Source of the DNA: Clostridiales bacterium
Lineage (GTDB): Bacteria > Bacillota > Clostridia > Christensenellales > Pumilibacteraceae
Direction of reading: 5' to 3'
Assembly (NCBI GenBank): GCA_003533505.1
Contig: DQGD01000006.1
Coordinates: 8,460 to 72,459, forward strand
DNA length: 64,000 nt
The notes beneath the pieces were generated by a model. It searched no databases and had not been told where the DNA came from. It saw nothing but the letters and a program-made list of their open reading frames with translations. Shown here in pieces: positions 42,629 through 50,462 of the stretch. The position numbers and the translations under genes were made by a program. The first letter of the stretch is position 1; each line of letters opens with the position of its first letter.

Positions 42629-44296
42629 TCAGTAATTGTCCGGCAGGTCGTTCTCGAACAGCACCGCCTTTTCTCCTTTTATTATTTTCAGCTTTTCCAT
42701 TGCCTCGTCGAGGCTTCGGGTTTTCGCGATTTTGTCCGCGCCAAGTCCGTTTGCGATTGCTCCGCGCGATAACGCTTCGGCGTTGCCGCCCACGAAAATC
42801 GCATAGTCGCACGCGGTTGCGGCAATCCTGCCTATATTTTCGTTAGCCGATTCTCCTCGTTCGCCGAGCTCGACTACGCCGGGCGTAATCAGCACTCGCA
42901 CGCGCGGAGTGAACTTCGACAGCACCTCGAGCGCGCTTTTCGCGCCCGACTCGTTGCCGTTGTACGCGTCGTCGATTATCACGTCGTCACCATTATATAA
43001 CAATTCCAGCCGATGTGCAACCGCTTTTGCCTCACTTGCGGCAAATTTGATTTTTTCGAGCGGAATTCCCATGTACGAAGCCGCCAGCGCGCACTCGGCA
43101 ATCATCGACGGTATGTGCGCGCCCAATAGCGGCGTGGATATTCGCGCGGCTTCGCCCCTGACCGCAAGCGTAAACTCCATGCCCCTCGCGGCGTAGCCCA
43201 CGTCGCCATAGTATGCGTCGAACGCGGAAAACGCTTTGATTTCCTTGCGGACAGCCTCACTCGTGGGTCTGCTCTTATTCGCCTCTTCGCCTCGCTTATT
43301 CTCCATGAGCGAATACAGCGCTTTTATCGCCGCCTCGTCGCAGCCGCTAATCATGCGCTTGCACCGACAACGCTCATATAGCTTTTTGCATCCGTCGTTA
43401 TCGCCGTTGAAAATCGCCGCGCCGTCATCGGGCAGGGCGTCGACAAGCTCCTTTTTAGTATTCATGAGGTTTTCCTCAGAGCCGAAGGTTTCGAGGTGTT
43501 GAGTTCCGATTGCGGTGACGACCGCTATCGACGGCATAACGATTTCGCAAAGCTCGCGGATGTCGCCCGGGTACCTCGCGCCCATTTCGGCAACGAAAAC
43601 GTCGTCGTCGGGAAGCAGCTCGTCGCGGACGGTGAGCGCGATTCCCATCGGTGTGTTGTAGTTCCCGGGCGTGGTGCACGTCGAATACTCCTTCGACAAG
43701 AATGCGGTCAGGAGGTTTTTGGCGGTGGTCTTGCCGTAGCTACCCGTTATTCCTATCTTGATAAGTCCGCTTCTCTCCGCGAGCACGGCTTTCGACCACT
43801 CCACGAAACGCTTGTTCCTGCGATTTTCTATCGGAGAAGTTATCGCAGCCGCAATCAGAAACGCGATTGCTCCCGGGAAAATCGCGGCGAGCGCGAACAG
43901 CGGCGGATATACAGCGGCGAGCGGCACGGTAAGCAATGTCGAGATAAGCGCGAAAACGACGATTAAACGTTTAACGCGTGCAGTAAACGCGAGTTTCACT
44001 TTCGCCGACAGATGCGCGTTTACCGCCACCGCTATTCCTGCGGCAAGCGGAAGCGCGACAGCAGAAACGAACGCGTCGTCGCGGCAAAACGGATAAATTG
44101 CCGCGCAGGCGACAAACGCGACTATCGCCGCAATCGGGCTAAGACAAAAGTACGCGATTGACTTGCGCTTTATTGCCGTCGCGAGCTCCTTGATTCGGTA
44201 GCCCGACAGCTGATACAGCAGCAGAATTTTGTAGGCGTACAGCGGCGCGAGAATGCCGCCGATAAGCCCCGAGATGATTTTTAACAGCAGGCTCAT
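42629..44296 (-). CDS. Mur ligase (MurF-like) with N-terminal membrane domain
   Basis: 555 residues. Residues 1-160 are hydrophobic with about five membrane segments. The Mur ligase core follows: ATP loop ITGSYGKTTAKN at about 183, TPGNYNTPMGIALTVR, EMGARYPGDIREL, and the C-terminal domain with DDAYNGNESGAKSALEVL. These features match MurF, which adds D-Ala-D-Ala to the UDP-MurNAc-tripeptide. The usual MurF N-terminal UDP-binding domain is missing and the membrane domain takes its place. It could be the true MurF or a paralogue acting on a different amide bond; lipid-linked substrates would fit the membrane anchor. It overlaps the alpha/beta hydrolase gene by four bases. Confidence 0.8.
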   Translation of the reverse strand: MSLLLKIISGLIGGILAPLYAYKILLLYQLSGYRIKELATAIKRKSIAYFCLSPIAAIVAFVACAAIYPFCRDDAFVSAVALPLAAGIAVAVNAHLSAKVKLAFTARVKRLIVVFALISTLLTVPLAAVYPPLFALAAIFPGAIAFLIAAAITSPIENRRNKRFVEWSKAVLAERSGLIKIGITGSYGKTTAKNLLTAFLSKEYSTCTTPGNYNTPMGIALTVRDELLPDDDVFVAEMGARYPGDIRELCEIVMPSIAVVTAIGTQHLETFGSEENLMNTKKELVDALPDDGAAIFNGDNDGCKKLYERCRCKRMISGCDEAAIKALYSLMENKRGEEANKSRPTSEAVRKEIKAFSAFDAYYGDVGYAARGMEFTLAVRGEAARISTPLLGAHIPSMIAECALAASYMGIPLEKIKFAASEAKAVAHRLELLYNGDDVIIDDAYNGNESGAKSALEVLSKFTPRVRVLITPGVVELGERGESANENIGRIAATACDYAIFVGGNAEALSRGAIANGLGADKIAKTRSLDEAMEKLKIIKGEKAVLFENDLPDNY

Positions 44297-45018
44297 TGTT
44301 CCTCCGCGAAAAACGCTGCCACGACGGAAACGAACGTCGCGGTGTCGTCCAGAAACGAAAAATGCCCCGAGTTTTTGATTACAATCAGCGCGCTGTCCGG
44401 TAGCTTGCGATTCATGCGCTTTGCCATATACAGCGGAGTATCATTATCGCGTTCTCCCCATACGAGGAGCGTTGGGCGCGACACCAGCGGAAGCAGTTTG
44501 TCAAGGTGTTCGTTCACAACTCTCACAAACGTTTCGCGCATTACTCCGCTAAGCGCGCGATAATCCGCCGAGCCGCAACGTTCGACGTTCAGTCCCATTC
44601 TTTTTCGGAGTTTGTAAGACAAAATTTTCAACCGCTTGAAAATGCCGCGACGAGGCTTCATTCCGGCGGCGTCGACGAGCAACAAGCGGTTTACGGCGTT
44701 CTCGGAGGCAAGGATTATCGCGACTCTGCCGCCGAAACTGTGCGCGATTACGTCAGGCTTTTCTATGCCTGTCGCCGCGAAAAAGCCGAGCGCAACGCGC
44801 GCGTAGTCAAAGGTGGAGAACGCGACGGGCGGCAAGTCCGACCTTCCGAAACCCGGGAAATCAAACGCTATCACCGTCCTGCCCGAAGCCGCGAGCTTAT
44901 CGAAAACGCGGCGCACGGTTTCCACGCTGCACCCCCAGCCGTGCATTATAACTATCGGTGTTCCTTCGCCGACGCTTCGCTCGTAATAGATATTCAAGCC
45001 CTCGACGGTAACAGTCAT
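44293..45018 (-). CDS. Alpha/beta hydrolase
   Basis: 241 residues with the standard fold: oxyanion loop HGWGCS, nucleophile elbow HSFGG (Ser near 94), acid in WGERDNDTP, and catalytic His in NSGHFSF near the C-terminus. No signal peptide. It is the first gene of a tight operon with the MurF-like and SDR genes, so a cell-envelope role is possible. GGAGG precedes the ATG. Confidence 0.85.
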   Translation of the reverse strand: MTVTVEGLNIYYERSVGEGTPIVIMHGWGCSVETVRRVFDKLAASGRTVIAFDFPGFGRSDLPPVAFSTFDYARVALGFFAATGIEKPDVIAHSFGGRVAIILASENAVNRLLLVDAAGMKPRRGIFKRLKILSYKLRKRMGLNVERCGSADYRALSGVMRETFVRVVNEHLDKLLPLVSRPTLLVWGERDNDTPLYMAKRMNRKLPDSALIVIKNSGHFSFLDDTATFVSVVAAFFAEEQ

Positions 45019-45045
45019 TTCTCGTACCTCCGTCGTTTTAAATAT

Positions 45046-45090
45046 GCAAAAAATCGGCTTCTCGTGACTTTTAACGCCACGAAAAGCCTG
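45046..45090 (-). terminator. Terminator-like hairpin upstream of the alpha/beta hydrolase gene (possible attenuator)
   Basis: Minus strand stem GGCTTTTCGTG/CACGAGAAGCC followed by GATTTTTTGC. It lies between the dispersed repeat at 45092-45150 and the gene start at 45018, an arrangement suited to attenuation. Confidence 0.5.
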
Positions 45091-45091
45091 T

Positions 45092-45150
45092 TATGTGTGA
45101 CATAGTACTATGATAACTCTACAAAAATCGCGAAAACATACAAAAAATCG
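45092..45150. repeat. Dispersed intergenic repeat, copy 2
   Basis: Matches 9322-9381 over about 57 bp: GTGACATAGTACTAT is identical, followed by the A-rich tract with CAAAAATCGC and AAAAATCG. CATAGTACTATG here is a perfect 12-bp palindrome. It overlaps the start of the rimI terminator. Confidence 0.6.
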
Positions 45151-45169
45151 AGGTTCGTAGCCTCGATTT
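45142..45169 (-). terminator. Terminator of tsaE-yhbY-tsaB-rimI
   Basis: Perfect stem AAATCGAGG/CCTCGATTT with a 7-base loop; the minus strand continues with TTTTTTG. Confidence 0.8.
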
Positions 45170-45179
45170 CGCAAATTTT

Positions 45180-45632
45180 TTAATTGAGCTGTTTTGTCAT
45201 GACAAGCGCGGCAGCCGAGCCATAATAGTTGGGTCTGCGGTATAAAACGGAAAATCCCTGCTTTTCGTATAGGGCGATTGCCGCCGCGTTGTTCTCGTTT
45301 ACTTCCAAAAATAATTTCGCCGCACCGCGCGATTTCGCCTCGTTCGTTACCGCCTCGACAAGCATGGCTCCTATTCCCCTGCGCCGCGCTTTTTCCTCGA
45401 CAGCGACGTTACAGATATTCCCTTCGTCAAGACACCACTCGACTCCGATGTAGCCGACAAGCTCACCGCCGACCAATGCCGCAAAAAAGGTATAGCCGGG
45501 GCTTAGGATTGACTCGACTATCTGATTTTCGCTCCAGGGACATTCGATAAATTCCTTTTCGATTAAAGCTATGGCGTGGGCGTTTTCGATTGTGGCTAAG
45601 GTTATTTCAGCCGCGCTTTTCTTTGATTTCAA
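45180..45632 (-). CDS. rimI: Ribosomal-protein-alanine N-acetyltransferase RimI
   Basis: 150-residue GNAT acetyltransferase that modifies the N-terminus of S18 or other proteins. The acetyl-CoA loop is RRRGIGAMLVEA (about 82-93), with the preceding strand ICNVAVEEKA and the C-terminal NAAAIALYEKQGF. It overlaps tsaB by 26 bases, consistent with the common tsaE-tsaB-rimI order. Confidence 0.9.
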   Translation of the reverse strand: MKSKKSAAEITLATIENAHAIALIEKEFIECPWSENQIVESILSPGYTFFAALVGGELVGYIGVEWCLDEGNICNVAVEEKARRRGIGAMLVEAVTNEAKSRGAAKLFLEVNENNAAAIALYEKQGFSVLYRRPNYYGSAAALVMTKQLN

Positions 45633-46266
45633 GTTCTCTCTCCGCTTGCGATTTCATTATGTAAAACGGTTCGACCGCAGCGTGATTCACCGTTTTGCCG
45701 CGCGCGTAAAACGATTCTGCCGCGCGCGCAAGCGATACATTCGGGTTATCGCGAATACAGCTTACCCCGAGTCGATCGCAGGCTGCGCCGTCGGCGATTA
45801 TCGCCGCATTTTTATCGCCTTCGATAAGCTCGCGCGCAGCTATGTATTCGAGCGCATCGGGGTTTTCGATAACGTTTCCGCTCTTGTCGTAAATCGCGAG
45901 ATAGCAAAAGTTCGCATAGGCGTGGACGGCACAGATTATTCTGTTCGCCTCGCCGGGCAAATAGTTGTATGTAAGCTTTTCGAGCGCGTCGATTGCAACA
46001 ACGGGCGTACCGTTTACATAGGAAAAGGTCTTGACCGTGTTTACGCCTATTCTGATGCCCGTGAAGCTGCCCGGCCCCGTCACCACCGCCAAAAAGTCAA
46101 GCTCGGGAAGCGAAAGCTTACACTCGTCAAGCATTTCGTCGAGTTTCGGGAGCAGTACTTCGCTTGTGCGTTTTTGCTCGGTCACGGCGCGGAACAGCGT
46201 TTTTTCGCCGCAGGTAACGAGTATTGCCGCAGGGTCGCCTGCGGTGTCGATTGCAATATATTTCAA
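45607..46266 (-). CDS. tsaB: tRNA threonylcarbamoyladenosine biosynthesis protein TsaB
   Basis: 219-residue ASKHA-fold partner of TsaD in t6A37 formation on ANN-decoding tRNAs. IAIDTAGDPAAILV at the N-terminus and VVTGPGSFTGIRIGVNTVK are hallmark sequences. It contains no catalytic metal site itself, as in the family. tsaD is not in this window. Confidence 0.94.
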   Translation of the reverse strand: MKYIAIDTAGDPAAILVTCGEKTLFRAVTEQKRTSEVLLPKLDEMLDECKLSLPELDFLAVVTGPGSFTGIRIGVNTVKTFSYVNGTPVVAIDALEKLTYNYLPGEANRIICAVHAYANFCYLAIYDKSGNVIENPDALEYIAARELIEGDKNAAIIADGAACDRLGVSCIRDNPNVSLARAAESFYARGKTVNHAAVEPFYIMKSQAERELEIKEKRG

Positions 46267-46277
46267 CGCCGTCGCTC

Positions 46278-46568
46278 CTAAAACTCTATGTGTTTGACGT
46301 TATCGGACTTTGACCTGCGATAGAGCACGACCTTGTTGCCGATAGTGCAAACCGCCGTAGCGTTCAGTTTTTCGCAAAGCTCGCTAAGCACTTCGTCCGC
46401 GTCCATTTCGCTGGAGCGCAGGACGGAAATTTTGATTAGCTCGCGCTTTTCGAGCGCGTCGTCGATGCCCTTGATTTGATTTTCGCCGATATTGCCCTTG
46501 CCGATTTGAAAAATCGAATCGAGCGTGCTTGCCATGGAGCGCAGAGTCGCGCGTTGTTTACCGTTCAA
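46278..46568 (-). CDS. yhbY: YhbY family ribosome-assembly RNA-binding protein
   Basis: 96 residues with a CRS1/YhbY (CRM) fold: LTGKQR-like NGKQRATLRSMA at the start, FQIGKGNIGENQIKGIDDAL, and CTIGNKVVLYRRS at the end, matching the GxxG RNA-binding loop. It associates with pre-50S particles in relatives. It is inserted between tsaE and tsaB, overlapping tsaE by 11 bases. Confidence 0.9.
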   Translation of the reverse strand: MNGKQRATLRSMASTLDSIFQIGKGNIGENQIKGIDDALEKRELIKISVLRSSEMDADEVLSELCEKLNATAVCTIGNKVVLYRRSKSDNVKHIEF

Positions 46569-46971
46569 TGTTTATCTCCCTTCTCTCGTTATCGAGGTAA
46601 TTTATCGTGATTTTTATCGTGTTTCCGACTATCGCTTCTCTGACGTTTTCCCACCACTCGATACAGGCAACCGAGCCGGGCTCGCCGAAATATTCCGTTA
46701 GCCCTGCCGCGTAAGCTTCCTCGCCGCTGTTTAATCTGTACACGTCGAAATGATAGAGCGTAAGCGAGCCGTAATAGACGTTCATGAGCGTAAACGTCGG
46801 GCTCGTGACCTCGTCGTCTATGCCGAGCGCGGCGGCAAGCCCTTTGACGAAAGCCGTTTTGCCTGCTCCCAGCTCGCCGCTGAGCAATACTATTTCTCCG
46901 CCGCTCAGCGTCGCCGCAAAATCGGCGGCGATTTTGTAGGTGTCGGATTCACTTTCGGAAACGTATTTCAT
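46558..46971 (-). CDS. tsaE: tRNA threonylcarbamoyladenosine biosynthesis ATPase TsaE
   Basis: 137-residue P-loop ATPase that activates the TsaBD complex. Walker A is GELGAGKTAF at about 33, then TSPTFTLMNVY and the DVYRL motif in LYHFDVYRLNS. No Shine-Dalgarno sequence is possible because the -10 TATAAT ends six bases before the ATG; leaderless translation is predicted. It is the first gene of tsaE-yhbY-tsaB-rimI. Confidence 0.93.
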   Translation of the reverse strand: MKYVSESESDTYKIAADFAATLSGGEIVLLSGELGAGKTAFVKGLAAALGIDDEVTSPTFTLMNVYYGSLTLYHFDVYRLNSGEEAYAAGLTEYFGEPGSVACIEWWENVREAIVGNTIKITINYLDNERREINIER

Positions 46972-46977
46972 AGGTTA

Positions 46978-47006
46978 ATTATACTACTTTGCCGCGAAAA
47001 ACGCAA
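46978..47006 (-). promoter_or_regulatory. Promoter of tsaE operon, predicted leaderless
   Basis: Minus strand TTGCGT, 17-bp spacer, TATAAT, then TAACCT and the ATG. The -35 lies just after the ribU stop. Confidence 0.7.
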
Positions 47007-47009
47007 GGC

Positions 47010-47720
47010 TTATTCGCGCGTTTGTTCGCCGACATTGATTTTTTCGTCGGGATTTGCCTCGTTTTCGGCGGTTTTATCGTTGTCCGTGATTTCTGTCGCT
47101 TCGGTAACAATCGCGTTTTGGGAGGTTTTCGGTTCGTTTGCGTTACACCCCTCGGACTTGCCGCCAACGAGCACATAGCGTTTGAGGAGAAACGACAGGC
47201 GCTTGTACAAAAAGAACACGAGCACGCTGACGGAAACGGACTTTATCGCGTTGAAACCGAGCACATACCCCCAAAGCTCCGCGAACATTTGCTTTGCCGC
47301 ACTGCCTGCGAACAGCGGAAACGTGATGTAGCGGTTGCACAGCATCGAAGCCGCAATCTGGCAAACGCAGCCGATTGAAAGTCCTGCAACCACTCGCCCC
47401 TTGCCTTTTCGGTATCGATAGGCTATCGTGGGTACTGCGACGAACGCCATAGTCATTATAAAGTTGGCAATTTCGCCCACGCCGCCCGTCGTGGACTTCG
47501 TTCCCCAAATGAGCAGCTGTTTCAGCCCCTCGATTATCGCCGCTGCCGGGAAGCCGAACATAAAGCCGCCGAACAGCGTGACGAACGAGGAAAAATCGAG
47601 CTTCAGAAAGGGCGCGGCAGGAAACAGCGGAAATTCCAGCCAACTGAGCCCGTAGCCTATTGCCGTGAGCGTTGCGGTGATTGCCATGCCACGCGTGGAA
47701 AGCCATCGGTTTTTCGACAT
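47010..47720 (-). CDS. ribU: Riboflavin ECF transporter substrate-binding component RibU
   Basis: 236-residue membrane protein with five to six hydrophobic segments. The N-terminal AITATLTAIGYGLSWLEFPL and LKLDFSSFVTLFGGFMFG fit ECF S components of the RibU type. The acidic C-terminal tail (from residue 190) is extra. Substrate is inferred from the FMN riboswitch directly upstream; the shared EcfA/A'/T module is not in the window. GGAGG lies ten bases before the ATG and inside a hairpin. Confidence 0.88.
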   Translation of the reverse strand: MSKNRWLSTRGMAITATLTAIGYGLSWLEFPLFPAAPFLKLDFSSFVTLFGGFMFGFPAAAIIEGLKQLLIWGTKSTTGGVGEIANFIMTMAFVAVPTIAYRYRKGKGRVVAGLSIGCVCQIAASMLCNRYITFPLFAGSAAKQMFAELWGYVLGFNAIKSVSVSVLVFFLYKRLSFLLKRYVLVGGKSEGCNANEPKTSQNAIVTEATEITDNDKTAENEANPDEKINVGEQTRE

Positions 47721-47726
47721 AAGAAA

Positions 47727-47750
47727 ACGCCTCCGTAAATTCGGGGGCGT
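47727..47750 (-). promoter_or_regulatory. Shine-Dalgarno-sequestering hairpin (riboswitch expression platform)
   Basis: Stem ACGCCCCCG/CGGAGGCGT with a 6-base loop and one mismatch. The right arm contains the ribU ribosome binding site. It fits translational control; the T-run after it is short. Confidence 0.6.
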
Positions 47751-47773
47751 GATAAAATCGCGTGGCGACTCGT

Positions 47774-47903
47774 CAACTTATACTATCCGGACTGTACCGT
47801 CGGTGCGAGAATCTCACTCGCTCGGGGACGAAAACCGTCCTTCGCAGACTTGCGCTTTTGCGCGCTCACTGCCGGTGGGGAATCGCACCCCGCCCCTAAG
47901 TTG
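47774..47903 (-). ncRNA. FMN riboswitch aptamer (RFN element)
   Basis: On the minus strand, P1 is CAACTTA/TAAGTTG. Between the arms are the RFN landmarks GGGGCGGGGTGCGATTCCCC, ACCGGCAGT, then CGACGGTACAGTCCGGATA near the 3' end. It binds FMN and turns off ribU when flavin is plentiful. Confidence 0.95.
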
Positions 47904-47910
47904 CGATTAA

Positions 47911-47940
47911 ATTATATTACCGTTCTCGGCTCGTTGTCAA
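47911..47940 (-). promoter_or_regulatory. Promoter of the FMN riboswitch-ribU unit
   Basis: Minus strand TTGACA, 18-bp spacer, TATAAT. The transcript would start a few bases before the aptamer. Confidence 0.75.
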
Positions 47941-47955
47941 GCGTTTTCGGGCGGT

Positions 47956-48900
47956 TTAATCCGCTTTATTCTCGTTTCCCACGTTGTCCGTCGTCTCTTC
48001 CGCCGCTCCCCCGGACTTTTCTTTCATCGGCTTACCGAAGTTACCGTAAAGCCTGAGCAGTCTGAACAGCGCGGGAACGCCTGCCGTCGCCGCGAGCGCG
48101 GTCACGAAATAGCGGAAGAAGTTATACAGCGCAGGAATATCATGCGGCAAAAACAGCTTGAAGCCCTCTTTAATCCCGAGCGAAACGGCGAGCCCGAGCG
48201 CGAGCTTTATGATTTGCACATACCATACGGCGCGAACGTCGCACTTTACATAGCGTTTTTCGATGAAGTAGCCGAGCGAAATCGCGGCGTAGGCTCCGAG
48301 TACGTCCTGCACCGAGCCTGCACCGGAGCCGATACACGCGAGCACGATTTCCGTGATTACGCACACGGGAAAAGCGACGAGCACGATGTACTCTTCTCTG
48401 TCGCCCAAAAACTCGAACATCATCGAGAAAAGCATTGCGAAGCTGACGCCCAACGCAAGTCCCGTGATTACGTCGGTGAGAAAGTGCTGACCGAGGTATA
48501 GCCGCGAAAACGCGACGAGCAGCGACGCCGTTATACCCGTCGCGAGCACGGCGGCGCGGCGATATTTAAGGTACGTTTGGGTGGAAAGGTTGGCTATCGC
48601 GTGCGAGTGTCCGCTGGGGAACGAATAGCCGCTCGTTTCCGCACCGACAGACGCGATTCCGTCGTGAGTAAACGGTCTTGGTCGGCGAACCAGGTTTTTA
48701 ATCCCTTCCATGCACGCCGCGCCGAGGATAAACACGTTCATCATCTTGTAGCCGTAGCGTTTGTCGACGCACCAATAAAAAGCGACGGCGACGACGATAA
48801 AGAAAATTTCCGCGCCGAGGTTGGTGAGAACAAGAAACAAGCCGTCGAGGAACGCCGTCCGTATGCTCTGGATATGCTGAATTATCGATACTTCGTACAT
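47956..48900 (-). CDS. PAP2 superfamily phosphatase (membrane)
   Basis: 314 residues and about seven hydrophobic segments. The three phosphatase motifs are complete: KNLVRRPRP, PSGHSH and SRLYLGQHFLTDV. The family includes undecaprenyl- and phosphatidic-acid phosphatases. A charged C-terminal tail ends the protein. It follows rsfS by 42 bases and may be the last gene of the obgE operon. Confidence 0.87.
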   Translation of the reverse strand: MYEVSIIQHIQSIRTAFLDGLFLVLTNLGAEIFFIVVAVAFYWCVDKRYGYKMMNVFILGAACMEGIKNLVRRPRPFTHDGIASVGAETSGYSFPSGHSHAIANLSTQTYLKYRRAAVLATGITASLLVAFSRLYLGQHFLTDVITGLALGVSFAMLFSMMFEFLGDREEYIVLVAFPVCVITEIVLACIGSGAGSVQDVLGAYAAISLGYFIEKRYVKCDVRAVWYVQIIKLALGLAVSLGIKEGFKLFLPHDIPALYNFFRYFVTALAATAGVPALFRLLRLYGNFGKPMKEKSGGAAEETTDNVGNENKAD

Positions 48901-48942
48901 TTGTCGGATTTTCGCCCCCTTGCCTTAGTTTATGGGGCTTCG

Positions 48943-49329
48943 TCAGTCGTTATCGCTCGGTTTGAGCTCGTCCGCGCCGTCCTCCCACAGCCTTTCGATG
49001 CGGTAGAAGTCGCGGAGCTCCTTGTAGAAAACGTGGACGATTACGAAGCCGTAGTCGAGCGCAACCCATTTCGCGTCAACGTCGCGGTGAATGGGCTCGA
49101 TTCCGCACTTCGCGAGCTCGTCCTCCACATAGTTCGACAGCGCTTTTACGGCGGTGGTCGAGTATGCGGAGGCAATCACGAAATAGTCGGCGACTATCGT
49201 TTTGCCGGCGAGGTCAATCGCGACTATGTTCTTGCCCTTTTTAAGGTCTAAAAGGTACGAAATTGCGTCCTTCAAGCCGCACGCCGAGGTGAGGTCGTAT
49301 TTGCTGAGGTCAGCGGTCATTGTTGCCAT
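48943..49329 (-). CDS. rsfS: Ribosomal silencing factor RsfS
   Basis: 128-residue DUF143 protein that binds L14 and blocks subunit joining under nutrient stress. VAIDLAGKTIVADYFVIASA and the WVALDYGFVIVHVFYKELRDFY segment are typical. The start at 49329 has AAGGAG upstream. It overlaps nadD-yqeK by 20 bases. obgE, nadD, yqeK and rsfS are a frequent neighbourhood. Confidence 0.93.
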   Translation of the reverse strand: MATMTADLSKYDLTSACGLKDAISYLLDLKKGKNIVAIDLAGKTIVADYFVIASAYSTTAVKALSNYVEDELAKCGIEPIHRDVDAKWVALDYGFVIVHVFYKELRDFYRIERLWEDGADELKPSDND

Positions 49330-50461
49330 TAGTATTCTCCTTGTTTAACGTCATATATTCGCAGGCTTCTCTTGTCACGGGCGCGATTTCCTGCCCGGAA
49401 GCCTCGAGGTAAGCAATGGTATTTTTCAGTATCGCGATAACGCCCTCGTCGAGGTTGTCGTAGGTGAGTTCGCGGATTTTGTCGAGTCCGTCAAAGTCCC
49501 TGCCCTCTTCAATATAGTCGGCGGCGAAAATCACTTTCTGAAGCGCGCTCATGTTCTTTGCGCCCGTAGTATGCGTGGCTATCGCGGCGAGCACGTCGGA
49601 ATCGGTTTCGCCGAAACACTTGTTTGCGATTGCCGCGCCCGTCAACTGATGACGGCAGCTTTCGGGTAGTTCTTCGATTTCATTCGTCCACGCGATACCT
49701 AAGTTTTCAAGCTTTTCGCGGCTTACATACTTGCCTATATCGTGATAAAGCGCGGCTTTAATCGCCTTGTCGGTGGAAACGTTGTTGAGCTTTGCCAGCA
49801 GTATCGCTGCCTTGGTCGTGCGGTAGATGTGTTCGGCGCGGCTCTTTTTCATGTCGAACTCGGGGTACCTCGACACGATGTAGTCATAGTCGAGGTAAAG
49901 CCCTCTGTTCCTGATATATTCGACGACGACAGGCGGCACCACTTCGGCGGATTTGCCAAACGCGACGGCGACTCTTAAAAGCGACGACGAGCCCTCTTTA
50001 CCCACAAACGGCGCGATTTCCACCTTGAAAATCTTGCGCGCGTTGTCGAGCTCGGCTTGCTTTACCTTAAAGTACGGGCGTTCGACGACGTAAAAAGTGA
50101 CGATTTTAGCTAGAATATCCGTTCTCGCCCACTTGTCCAGCGAGGCGAGCCCGTCGCTCCCGATAGCGATGTACAGCTCGTCGTCGGGGTTATACAACTT
50201 TTGTGCGGTCATATACGAGTAGCTTGTGCCGCCGGCGGCGATTTCCTCGTCGGAAACGGTTATTTTATCGTTGCCGTCGAACAGCTTTTTGAGAAGCAGC
50301 TCTCTCTCGCTGCCGTCAAGCTCCGCGCCGCCCTTTTTGAACGGCGAAATATAGGCAGGCACGACAATGGTTTGGTCAAAACGCTCGGCGAGCTTCAGCC
50401 CCATGTCGAGGTGGGCGAGCGTGGGCGGATCGAAGCTGCCGCCGAAAATCACGCGGCGCAT
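49310..50461 (-). CDS. Fused nicotinate-nucleotide adenylyltransferase (NadD) and YqeK HD hydrolase
   Basis: 383 residues. Residues 1-190 are NadD: FGGSFDPPTLAHL near the N-terminus and SSSLLRVAVAFGKSAEV near 165, so it makes nicotinic acid adenine dinucleotide for NAD. Residues 195-370 are a YqeK-type HD domain: SRAEHIYRTTKAA, YHDIGK with H240-D241, ATHTTGAKNMS and FAADYIEEGRDF. YqeK enzymes cleave Ap4A symmetrically. Usually these are two adjacent genes; here there is one continuous frame. The start at 50461 is one base after the obgE stop. Confidence 0.92.
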   Translation of the reverse strand: MRRVIFGGSFDPPTLAHLDMGLKLAERFDQTIVVPAYISPFKKGGAELDGSERELLLKKLFDGNDKITVSDEEIAAGGTSYSYMTAQKLYNPDDELYIAIGSDGLASLDKWARTDILAKIVTFYVVERPYFKVKQAELDNARKIFKVEIAPFVGKEGSSSLLRVAVAFGKSAEVVPPVVVEYIRNRGLYLDYDYIVSRYPEFDMKKSRAEHIYRTTKAAILLAKLNNVSTDKAIKAALYHDIGKYVSREKLENLGIAWTNEIEELPESCRHQLTGAAIANKCFGETDSDVLAAIATHTTGAKNMSALQKVIFAADYIEEGRDFDGLDKIRELTYDNLDEGVIAILKNTIAYLEASGQEIAPVTREACEYMTLNKENTNGNNDR

Positions 50462-50462
50462 G

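Noticed and set aside
42627..42812. Longer N-terminus for the SDR protein
   Set aside because: The extension is Arg-rich, lies inside the MurF-like gene and precedes the standard TGGAKGIG start.
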